From CAYJLB01 sp964370845 (lineage in GTDB: Bacteria > Bacillota > Clostridia > Oscillospirales > Ruminococcaceae), in contig CAYJLB010000066.1 of assembly GCA_964370845.1 (NCBI GenBank), positions 1 to 11,486 on the forward strand: a stretch of DNA of 11,486 bases, read 5' to 3'. The translations under genes and the position numbers were made by a program. Of the stretch, positions 1 to 5,646 are shown piece by piece. The notes under the pieces are model-generated. The model was not told the DNA's origin, made no database searches, and worked only from the letters and a program-made list of their open reading frames with translations. The first letter of the stretch is position 1; the number at the start of each line of letters is the position of its first letter.

Positions 1-2
1 TT

Positions 3-377
3 TGCTCATTGTTTGCAAGCAGTTCAAGTCACAATTACACTACAATAAACCTTGCGTTTAATGATGAAATAATTGACTATAACATACCCATTGAACACCA
101 AAACGCAATTATTGACATAAGACATATTTTTGATAAGATAGATGAAACAATTTTAACTAAAAATTTAAGCCTTGATAACACATATATCAAGGCTGTTTTT
201 TATGCACTTTTTTATGATGAAACTGACTTTGAAAATTTTGATGTGTCAGCTTTTGTAAATTGTTTTAGCGAAGAAAATATATTTTTTAGCATTGAAAATA
301 TGACAGGTAAACCTATTTCAAGTGAAGATAAAATGAATATTGACGCAATTTATGAAATGCAAAAAATCCCCGAAATA
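3..377 (+). CDS. Partial protein of unknown function, cut at both ends
   Basis: The frame is open from the left edge (first whole codon at 3) to the run of N at 378, giving about 125 residues with neither a natural start nor a natural stop. A TTG at 9 could be read as a start, but it has no ribosome binding site and the frame continues upstream, so this is an internal piece. The protein is acidic, rich in Asn, Asp, Glu, Ile and Phe, and looks soluble, with no membrane segment or signal peptide. I do not recognise a family. A stop at 390-392 exists only by reading through the N run and should be ignored. Because the N run is an assembly gap, this fragment may not truly adjoin the genes to its right. 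Confidence 0.55.
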
Positions 378-387
378 NNNNNNNNNN
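378..387. other. Assembly gap (10 N)
   Basis: Ten consecutive N characters. A round number like this usually marks a scaffold join of unknown size rather than ten unread bases. Order and distance between the partial gene on the left and everything on the right are therefore unproven. Confidence 0.95.
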
Positions 388-409
388 TTTGAAACAACAG
401 AATAATTAG

Positions 410-595
410 TTATATATCCTCAATATTTTCATCAATAATAATCTCACCATGCTCTTTTTCGTATTCTGTTATAGCTTTTCTCACAAAATATAGCAGTTGA
501 TTATTAGCAGAGCGAGCCTCATAATCGCACACAAATCTAAATTTTTTCAATGTAATTTCATCAATTCTAAGGGATAAATGTTTTACTTCTTTCAT
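410..595 (-). CDS. Arc-type ribbon-helix-helix DNA-binding protein
   Basis: A complete 61-residue protein with the layout of Arc/CopG-like repressors. A short N-terminal beta strand (HLSLRID, about residues 6-12) is followed by helix 1 (ITLKKFRFVCDYEA), the RSANNQ turn, and helix 2 (LLYFVRKAITEYEKEHGEI), then an acidic tail. Such proteins dimerise, place the paired strand in the major groove, and often repress their own promoter. The ATG at 593-595 is supported by AAAGGA at 606-611 (minus sense), 10 bases upstream. The gene is divergent from the 58-residue gene at 726, and the DNA between them carries repeated AACCTAT half-sites that are plausible operators. Such small regulators are common on clostridial mobile elements and in accessory regions. 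The fold assignment is fairly secure; target and function are inferred. Confidence 0.75.
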   Translation of the reverse strand: MKEVKHLSLRIDEITLKKFRFVCDYEARSANNQLLYFVRKAITEYEKEHGEIIIDENIEDI

Positions 596-634
596 AAATA
601 AATTTTCCTTTCAAAATTAAAAAATAAATTCTAT

Positions 635-693
635 ATAGGTTCATTTTAAACCTATTATGTGATATAATGTTAAAACGAACCTATTATGAGTTC
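635..693. promoter_or_regulatory. Divergent promoter region with repeated AACCTAT half-sites
   Basis: Between the divergent ribbon-helix-helix gene and the 58-residue gene lie ATAGGTT (635-641), its inverted copy AACCTAT (649-655), and a further direct copy (678-684). The last two extend to an identical 11-mer, AACCTATTATG, at 649-659 and 678-688. A good -10 box, TATAAT (663-668), sits between these copies on the plus strand, with a weak -35 TTCATT (640-645) and a 17-base spacer. The half-sites therefore surround the promoter of the rightward gene and lie in the 5' region of the leftward one. Short repeated half-sites of this kind are typical targets of Arc-type repressors, so autoregulation is a reasonable inference. 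Confidence 0.5.
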
Positions 694-725
694 AAATAAT
701 TTAAGAAAGGAGTGAAAATATCATT

Positions 726-902
726 ATGTATAAGAAATTATATTTAAAATTATTCAATGAAACTACTGATACAATTGAGAAAATTGAGGAAATTATTTCT
801 ATCAAAGATGAAGATTTAAAGCAAATAACTCTTGAAAAATTAGTAGAAAACTTAAAAAACACACAGCTTGAATGTGAAGAAATTTTTATTCAAGGCGAGT
901 AA
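726..902 (+). CDS. Small acidic helical protein, 58 residues, unknown function
   Basis: ATG at 726, stop TAA at 900-902. A strong ribosome binding site, AAGGAGTG (707-714), lies 11 bases upstream, and a TATAAT promoter lies at 663-668. The product starts MYKKLYLKLFNETTDTIEKI and ends ECEEIFIQGE. It is rich in Leu, Ile, Glu and Lys, with the spacing of two amphipathic helices, and has no signal peptide. I have the impression that short proteins with a similar YKKLY-LFN start and EEIFI-like end are seen in clostridial prophage and conjugative regions, but I cannot confirm this. It is transcribed divergently from the ribbon-helix-helix gene and likely shares its operator region. The ribosome binding site and codon pattern make it a credible gene despite its size. 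Confidence 0.6.
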   Translation: MYKKLYLKLFNETTDTIEKIEEIISIKDEDLKQITLEKLVENLKNTQLECEEIFIQGE

Positions 903-1059
903 AATCGAAAGTGTAGTAATTAATTTTGCGACACTTTTGGTGCTTTAAGTAAGGGAATTAGATTGATTTTTTATTGTATTTGTGGTAGAATTAGTGAAGC
1001 AACGTAGTTTTTGAGAGGTTTATTAGTGGGGTGGATTATATATTTTTTTTAGAAAAGAC
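903..1059. other. Intergenic stretch with a weak hairpin
   Basis: About 157 bases between the 58-residue gene and the MerR promoter. The only structure I see is a 7-base inverted repeat, AAAGTGT (908-914) with ACACTTT (931-937), with a 16-base loop, just after the stop codon. It lacks a convincing T-run, so it is at best a weak terminator. No open frame with a ribosome binding site was seen in the rest. Confidence 0.3.
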
Positions 1060-1106
1060 TTGACTATCACCTTAGGTGTTAGCTTATGATAATATTGAGG
1101 TGATAG
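1060..1106 (+). promoter_or_regulatory. MerR-type promoter with 19-bp spacer and palindromic operator
   Basis: A -35 box TTGACT (1060-1065) and a -10 box TATGAT (1085-1090) are separated by 19 bases, the overlong spacer typical of promoters controlled by MerR proteins, which untwist the DNA to let RNA polymerase fit. The spacer region holds CTATCACCTTAGGTGTTAG (1064-1082), a palindrome centred on 1073 with one mismatched pair. A second copy of one arm, AGGTGATAG (1098-1106), is an exact reverse complement of 1064-1072 and overlaps the ribosome binding site of the MerR gene. The layout implies that the MerR protein controls its own expression. Confidence 0.75.
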
Positions 1107-1108
1107 AT

Positions 1109-1894
1109 ATGTTAATAAATGAAGTGAGTAAGCTCACAAAATTAACTAAGAAGGCAATCGAATATTATACTTTGCAAGGTCTTGTTTTTCCATCTGTTTT
1201 AGAAAATGGGTATAGAAACTATAATGCTCAAGACATTAAAAAACTTAATAAAATTAGTGTCTTGAGAAAGTTAGACATTTCAATTGAAGAAATTAAGCAA
1301 ATCCTAAACGACACAACAAACTCGGCATTACAAACTGTATCCGTAAAAAAAGAATTAGCTTATAGTCGTGATATGCTTAAAAATTCAATTCTTCAAAAAC
1401 TGAGTCAAGGTGCATCTTATAATGAAATAAGTATAGAGTTGCAATCAATTGAGCAGAGTAGAACCATTACTGACAGGCTGTTAGAAGCATTCCCTGGGTA
1501 TTATGGTCGCTTTATTTGTATCCACTTTGCACGCTTTTTAAATGAACCAATCAAGACAAAATACCAACAACTTGCATACGAAACCATTTTATCCTTTTTA
1601 GATAGTCTTCCTACTTTAGACATTCCAAAAGATTTAGAAGAATATTTAATTGAGGGGACAAAGCATATTGGAACAGAACAGATTTCCGAAATGCTTGAAA
1701 CTACAAAAAAATCATATCAAAACCCAGATGTGTTTTTATCTGAAAACAAAGAAATGTTGGAGCAGTATTTAGAATACAAAAAATCTGATGAATACAAAAA
1801 TTCACCTGCTTCTAAATTGATGGAATTAATGAAATCATTCAACAGTTCCAATGGTTATAACGATATGTTTATCTTGCCAAATAAATGTGAGTAG
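1109..1894 (+). CDS. MerR-family transcriptional regulator, probably C-terminally truncated
   Basis: 261 residues from ATG 1109. GAGGTGAT (1097-1104) is a good ribosome binding site; an upstream GTG at 1076 lies inside the operator and is rejected as start. Residues 1-68 form the MerR winged helix-turn-helix domain: INEVSKLTKLTKKAIEYYT (helix-turn-helix), then ENGYRNY (wing; normally GYRxY) and VLRKLDISIEEIKQIL. Residues about 77-118 look like the linking coiled helix, and 119-255 form a mostly helical sensor domain (FPGYYGRFICIHFARFLN) whose ligand I cannot infer. The 19-bp-spacer promoter directly upstream indicates autoregulation. The protein stops soon after GYNDMFI (249-255). From memory, relatives continue well beyond this motif, so the last few residues may be foreign sequence after a breakpoint. 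No other plausible target promoter is visible. Confidence 0.8.
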   Translation: MLINEVSKLTKLTKKAIEYYTLQGLVFPSVLENGYRNYNAQDIKKLNKISVLRKLDISIEEIKQILNDTTNSALQTVSVKKELAYSRDMLKNSILQKLSQGASYNEISIELQSIEQSRTITDRLLEAFPGYYGRFICIHFARFLNEPIKTKYQQLAYETILSFLDSLPTLDIPKDLEEYLIEGTKHIGTEQISEMLETTKKSYQNPDVFLSENKEMLEQYLEYKKSDEYKNSPASKLMELMKSFNSSNGYNDMFILPNKCE

Positions 1895-2090
1895 AAATTA
1901 CCAGCGAAACTCCTTTATCAAACTTTTTAACTTCAATAACATCAGTTGCACGCTCAAAAGGAACGTCGTTTGCTTGCAAGAAAAATTTAGGTCCGTCAAT
2001 TTCCGGTTGTTCATAAGGAGTAATGTCTATCTCTTGAACATTTGATATTTCTTCCGATATTTGTCTAAATGCTTGTGATGCTGTTTTCAT
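1869..2090 (-). CDS. Small protein of unknown function, 73 residues
   Basis: ATG at 2088-2090 is preceded by a strong GGAGG (2098-2102, minus sense), 7 bases upstream, so translation is likely. The start lies 28 bases after the stop of the membrane-anchored protein gene, so the two are probably cotranscribed as the end of the operon. The product is soluble and acidic in its first half (MKTASQAFRQISEEIS), then contains GPKFFLQANDVPFERATDVIEV and FDKGVSLVIST; I do not recognise it. Its stop codon lies within the MerR coding sequence on the other strand (overlap 1869-1894), so its last few residues are antisense MerR sequence. That suggests a longer ancestral gene cut at a breakpoint, although a short natural convergent overlap is also possible. 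Confidence 0.55.
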   Translation of the reverse strand: MKTASQAFRQISEEISNVQEIDITPYEQPEIDGPKFFLQANDVPFERATDVIEVKKFDKGVSLVISTHIYLAR

Positions 2091-2118
2091 ACTATTTCCT
2101 CCAGTAATAAAACAAAAT

Positions 2119-3225
2119 TTATAATGTATAATACTCTAATTTATTCGTACTTACTTTTAGTACTAAAATGTCATAATTATTTAAATTTTCGCCTGTTATA
2201 ACCTGATTATCATATAAAACATAAGTTCCCGAAGCTAATTTTATTGATGTTTTAGTATAAATACTCTCTATTTCGATTGGTTGCAAATTAGCGTTACTTA
2301 TTTCTTCTGACAAAGCTGCTAATTCATTGTAGTAATCTTTGATTTCATTTTCTAAAGCTGTATGTTCTGGAGCTGTTTTTGCTACTAAATGCTCTATTTC
2401 TTTATCCGATAAATAAGCTTTAAACATTCCAAGGTATTTGTATTCATCTAGCTTGTTGACAAAATTTTCTGTCATATCAACAGTTAATACATCTTCAATT
2501 TTAAGATTATTTACATAAGCATGGATTTGCCTTTCTACATAATATGCTCCACCCTCATATTCATCAAAGTCCAATAACTCATTTACATACATATTCCCAC
2601 TATTTTCTTGCCATTGCAACCAAATATCGTTGTAATAAGAAAGGTGAGCTGTGTCATTTGTTTCAAGATATTCCTTGAATTCTACAATCATTCTATTTCT
2701 GTAAACTCTATCCTCTAAATTATCATCTATAGAAACAAAATACTCGTCAATATGGGGAATACCCTCGCTTTTGCTGTAATTATTTTGATAAATCGTCATA
2801 ATTATGCGTTCTAATATATTTTCTTCAAAAGCAATATTAACTATTACTGTTTCAAAACCATTTACTTCGAACATATGGTCATTAACCGTTAAAAGGGTTT
2901 CCTCTATATCATTAAAAGACACTTCATGATACTCATTTCCTAAACATTCCGAATTATATAAAGTAGCTTCTTGCGTTAGTGGATTTATAAAGAGAATTTG
3001 ATAATCTTTTATAGCAAACCCTTGATAAAAAGTTTCTCCATAAACATCGGAAAGAACCCGAACAAGTTCTTTGTCAATTTGAATTTGTTCAGGTTCTTGA
3101 GGTTCTAAAACTGTGACTTGAAATTCCGATTCATCTACAGTTTCAATGAATAATTGTGGCAAAGTAATGGTAATAAGAACACAAATTAAAATCACGACCA
3201 CTAAAATCTTCCTATTAAAATTCAT
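2119..3225 (-). CDS. Membrane-anchored extracytoplasmic protein, possible degenerate metallopeptidase-like fold
   Basis: 368 residues from ATG 3225, with AAAGGA 12 bases upstream. The frame continues upstream, but that stretch is the repeated leader shared with the ATPase gene, so it is non-coding here. Residues 7-27 (KILVVVILICVLITITLPQLF region) form one membrane segment or uncleaved signal anchor, which leaves about 340 residues outside the cell. The exported part is acidic and rich in Tyr and Asn. At 224-231 it reads EGGAYYVE, resembling the EG-A-YVE element seen downstream of HExxH in some zinc metallopeptidases. No HExxH is present; VEFKE at 181-185 could be the corresponding position with both His lost. 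If so, it would be a non-catalytic relative. It is the penultimate gene of the sugar operon and is preceded by its own leader. Function unknown. Confidence 0.65.
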   Translation of the reverse strand: MNFNRKILVVVILICVLITITLPQLFIETVDESEFQVTVLEPQEPEQIQIDKELVRVLSDVYGETFYQGFAIKDYQILFINPLTQEATLYNSECLGNEYHEVSFNDIEETLLTVNDHMFEVNGFETVIVNIAFEENILERIIMTIYQNNYSKSEGIPHIDEYFVSIDDNLEDRVYRNRMIVEFKEYLETNDTAHLSYYNDIWLQWQENSGNMYVNELLDFDEYEGGAYYVERQIHAYVNNLKIEDVLTVDMTENFVNKLDEYKYLGMFKAYLSDKEIEHLVAKTAPEHTALENEIKDYYNELAALSEEISNANLQPIEIESIYTKTSIKLASGTYVLYDNQVITGENLNNYDILVLKVSTNKLEYYTL

Positions 3226-3347
3226 GCTTAATACCATTCCTTTCTGGACGTTTTGCCTTTTCGTTCTTAAGGGACGAATGTACAATAACTCCAAACGATT
3301 AAAATCGTGGTTTGAAAATATATTTTCAAACTTATTACCATTCCTTT
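3226..3347 (-). repeat. Leader repeat copy A, upstream of the membrane-anchored protein gene
   Basis: About 122 bases related to the leader before the ATPase gene. In minus-strand order it contains an AAAGGAATGGTAATAAG site (3347-3331), a 22-bp perfect palindrome at 3310-3331 (arms GTTTGAAAATA/TATTTTCAAAC), a private inverted repeat ACGATT/AATCGT (3295-3308), a conserved 19-base imperfect inverted repeat TTCGTTCTTAAGGGACGAA (plus sense, 3260-3278), then the 23 bases at 3233-3255 that are identical to 5444-5466 and end in the functional ribosome binding site. The upstream AAAGGAATGGT site and the functional one (3227-3243) form a 17-base direct repeat with one mismatch. A TTG at 3329 lies at exactly the ATG spacing from the upstream site and would open a 20-codon frame ending at 3267. 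Could be an inserted repeat or a duplicated regulatory leader. Confidence 0.6.
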
Positions 3348-3370
3348 TAAATATTTTATTGTTAATTTTT

Positions 3371-4318
3371 TTATTTTACATTATCAAAAAGTTTATCAAT
3401 TTCGGACATATCACAAGTAGCTAATCCTGTAAAATTATCTGCACCACCGTAGTAGACATATATTTTATCATTCATTACAACTTGCCCACAACTGAAAACA
3501 ACATTTGGAACAAAGCCATCATATTTTTCCCAGTCAAGTTCTGGCACTAAAATCGGTTCTTTTTGACGATAAATAACTTTTGATGGGTCATCTTTATCAA
3601 GAAGCATTACACCTAAAGAATATTGTCTGTAAGTAAGGTCCCTACCTACTTCAGCAAATTCATTACTTACCCCATGATAGAATAGAACATATCCTTTTTC
3701 TGTTTCAACAGGAGGACCCGCCAAACCTATTTTAAAGTTTTCCCATTCATTATCTTCTATTACAGGAGCCAAAATTTTATGGTCAGTCCATTCAATCATA
3801 TCATCTGAGTAAGAAATCCAAATATGAGGTGACCTTCTGTGTATTAAAACGTATTTTCCGTCAATTTTCTTAGGGAAGAAAGATGCATCTTTATTAGATT
3901 CCTCTAGCATTACACCTTTCTTCTCCCAATGTACTAAATCTGAACTTTCAGCCATACAAATTCTAAAATCTCCACCGAAACGTCCACCAAAACCTGTATA
4001 AAGCATATAAAATTTATCTTCAATTTTCACTACACGCGGGTCTTCGCAGCCTCTAGTTTCTTGTCCTTCAGAAGGACCAAAAACTGGTTTACTATCACGT
4101 TCAAAATGTATTCCATCATTTGAAGTAGCATGTCCAATATAATTCAGATAATCGCTACACTCTCTACCATTTGAGTTCTTATCAGTAGCACGATAAAACA
4201 TATGTACAACATCATTTTCTTTTATTGCAGCCACATTATAAACTGCTGCCGCTTCCCATTCATTTTGTGGGTTATTAATAAAAATAGGCTCATTTGAATA
4301 ACGTTTTAATTTTAACAT
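3371..4318 (-). CDS. Glycoside hydrolase family 130 enzyme, probable beta-mannoside phosphorylase
   Basis: 315 residues, near the usual length for GH130, a five-bladed beta-propeller family that mostly cleaves beta-mannosides with phosphate to mannose 1-phosphate. Visible features in order are NEWEAAAVYNVAAI (19-32), FYRATD (41-46), GHATSNDGIHF (62-72), GCEDPRV (90-96, with the probable catalytic Asp93), SSDLVHW (125-131), LIHRRSP (158-164), GPPVETEKGYVLFYHGV (201-217), VPNVVFSCG (270-278) and YYGGADNFTGLA (289-300). The retained Arg161, Arg162 and His215 are candidates for phosphate binding, which favours a phosphorylase over a hydrolase. There is no signal peptide, so it acts in the cytoplasm on imported sugar. 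AAAGGA (4329-4334) lies 10 bases before the ATG, and the stop of the ATPase gene is 23 bases upstream. Linkage (beta-1,2 or beta-1,4) and acceptor cannot be told. Confidence 0.85.
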   Translation of the reverse strand: MLKLKRYSNEPIFINNPQNEWEAAAVYNVAAIKENDVVHMFYRATDKNSNGRECSDYLNYIGHATSNDGIHFERDSKPVFGPSEGQETRGCEDPRVVKIEDKFYMLYTGFGGRFGGDFRICMAESSDLVHWEKKGVMLEESNKDASFFPKKIDGKYVLIHRRSPHIWISYSDDMIEWTDHKILAPVIEDNEWENFKIGLAGPPVETEKGYVLFYHGVSNEFAEVGRDLTYRQYSLGVMLLDKDDPSKVIYRQKEPILVPELDWEKYDGFVPNVVFSCGQVVMNDKIYVYYGGADNFTGLATCDMSEIDKLFDNVK

Positions 4319-4341
4319 AAAATATTCATCCTTTCAATAGG

Positions 4342-5436
4342 TTATCTAATTCGTTTTTCAGTATCTTTGTCAAAGAACATTGCTTTTGAAGTATCAAATT
4401 TTACTTTCATTTTCTCTCCAACAGCGAATGTACATTGACCTACTTTTCCAGAAGCCATAATTTTATATTGCATATTTGAGGTAAGAACAGATAAAATTGT
4501 ATAAGAACCTTGTGGCTCAACTACTTGAACAGTTGCATCTATATTACCTGTACCCGTAATATTAATATTTTCTGGACGTATACCAATAGAAACTTCTTTT
4601 CCTAAATATTTATCTCTAAGTGTCTTTTCAATGCTTTCAGGAACTCCTGTTTTAAAATGTTCATTTACACAAACAAGTGTTCCACCTTCTTCAACAATTT
4701 TTACGTCAAAGAAGTTAGTTGGAGGTGTTCCGATGAAATTTGCTACAAATTTAGATTCGCAATCATCATAAATTTCCAATGGAGAACCAATTTGTTCAAT
4801 AACACCCATATTCATAACTACAACTTTATCTGCTAAACTCATAGCTTCAGCTTGGTCGTGAGTAACAAAGATTGTTGTTGCTCCAACTGTTTGATGAATT
4901 TCCTTTAGCTTTGTTCTCATAGAAACACGAAGTTTCGCATCAAGATTACTTAAAGGCTCGTCCATTAAAAATACTTTCGGTTTAACAGCAATTGCCCTTG
5001 CAACCGCAACTCTTTGTCTTTGTCCACCTGAAAGTTGAGATGGGTAGCGATCTAAATATTGACCTATATCGGTAATTTCCGAAACCATATCAATAATAGA
5101 GTCCCATTCTTTTTTAGGTACTTTTTTTAATTTTAATGGATAAGTTATATTTTGTTTTACTGTCATATGTGGCCAAACAGAATACCCTTGGAATACCATT
5201 GAGATATTTCTGTCTTTTGGCAATAAATCATTTATTCTATTACCGTCTAAAATTATATCACCTGCTGTAATATCCTCTAGCCCAGCAATCATTCTCATTG
5301 TTGTAGTTTTACCGCAACCTGAAGGTCCTAAAAATACAACAAATTCACCTTGCTCAATATTTAGTTGCATTTCTTCAACAGCACGAACTTTTCCACCATA
5401 TTCTTTTACTAAATTATTCAATTGTAAATAACTCAT
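4342..5436 (-). CDS. Sugar ABC transporter ATPase, MalK/MsmK/UgpC type
   Basis: 364 residues from ATG 5436. A start further upstream would fall in the repeated leader. All nucleotide-binding motifs are intact: Walker A GPSGCGKTT (37-45), Q-loop VFQ with Gln83, signature LSGGQRQR (135-142), Walker B FLMDEP (156-161), D-loop SNLDAK (163-168) and switch His193 in VTHDQAEA. Residues from about 235 to the end form the OB-like TOBE region found in CUT1 sugar importers (GIRPENINITG). The protein energises the two permeases encoded just upstream. Such ATPases are often shared between several importers, and the separate leader before this gene could allow expression at a level different from the permeases. 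It is followed closely by the GH130 gene, which fits a mannoside import-and-phosphorolysis unit. Confidence 0.93.
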   Translation of the reverse strand: MSYLQLNNLVKEYGGKVRAVEEMQLNIEQGEFVVFLGPSGCGKTTTMRMIAGLEDITAGDIILDGNRINDLLPKDRNISMVFQGYSVWPHMTVKQNITYPLKLKKVPKKEWDSIIDMVSEITDIGQYLDRYPSQLSGGQRQRVAVARAIAVKPKVFLMDEPLSNLDAKLRVSMRTKLKEIHQTVGATTIFVTHDQAEAMSLADKVVVMNMGVIEQIGSPLEIYDDCESKFVANFIGTPPTNFFDVKIVEEGGTLVCVNEHFKTGVPESIEKTLRDKYLGKEVSIGIRPENINITGTGNIDATVQVVEPQGSYTILSVLTSNMQYKIMASGKVGQCTFAVGEKMKVKFDTSKAMFFDKDTEKRIR

Positions 5437-5573
5437 TATTATAACCATTCCTTTCTGGACGTTTTGTGTGTCTTTTTTCACCCAACTTTTGAAGTGAAAA
5501 AAGTTTCGTTCTTAAAGTACGAAAAACACATAAACTCCGAGTTTGAAAATTTTATTTTCAAACTTCTCCTCCT
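5437..5573 (-). repeat. Leader repeat copy B, upstream of the ATPase gene
   Basis: About 137 bases related to the leader at 3226-3347. In minus-strand order it has a ribosome-binding-site-like AGGAGG (5573-5568), an inverted repeat at 5541-5563 (10-bp arms GTTTGAAAAT/ATTTTCAAAC, 3-base loop), GGAGTTTATG, the 19-base imperfect inverted repeat TTCGTTCTTAAAGTACGAA (plus sense, 5505-5523), a private strong inverted repeat CTTTTTTCAC/GTGAAAAAAG (5472-5481 with 5494-5503, 12-base loop), then 5466-5444, identical over 23 bases to copy A and carrying the AAAGGA (5449-5454) used by the ATPase. A TTG at 5561, 6 bases from AGGAGG, opens a 27-codon frame ending TGA 5478. The adjoining 5574-5646 is unremarkable apart from a weak stem (TGTGTT 5588-5593 with AACACA 5607-5612) followed, in minus sense, by five T. 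Confidence 0.6.
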
Positions 5574-5646
5574 TGTTGACTTAAAAATGTGTTGATTCAC
5601 GTCACAAACACAATTTTTTAGCAAAAATTTTACCAAATTACATTGC

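Noticed and set aside
1851..2045. Plus-strand 64-codon frame after MerR
   Set aside because: No ribosome binding site, and it is antisense to the better supported 73-codon gene.
3226..3294. N-terminal extension of the membrane-anchored protein
   Set aside because: This stretch is the leader repeat shared with the ATPase gene, and the similar QNVQKGMV reading in both extensions comes from the identical ribosome-binding-site DNA, not from coding.
4336..4345. AACCTATT at the ATPase/GH130 junction as an operator of the ribbon-helix-helix protein
   Set aside because: A single 8-base match without the paired half-site or nearby promoter is expected by chance in such AT-rich DNA.
5588..5612. Terminator after the MalG-type permease gene
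   Set aside because: The stem is only 6 bp with a 13-base loop. The five following T make it suggestive, but it is too weak to call.
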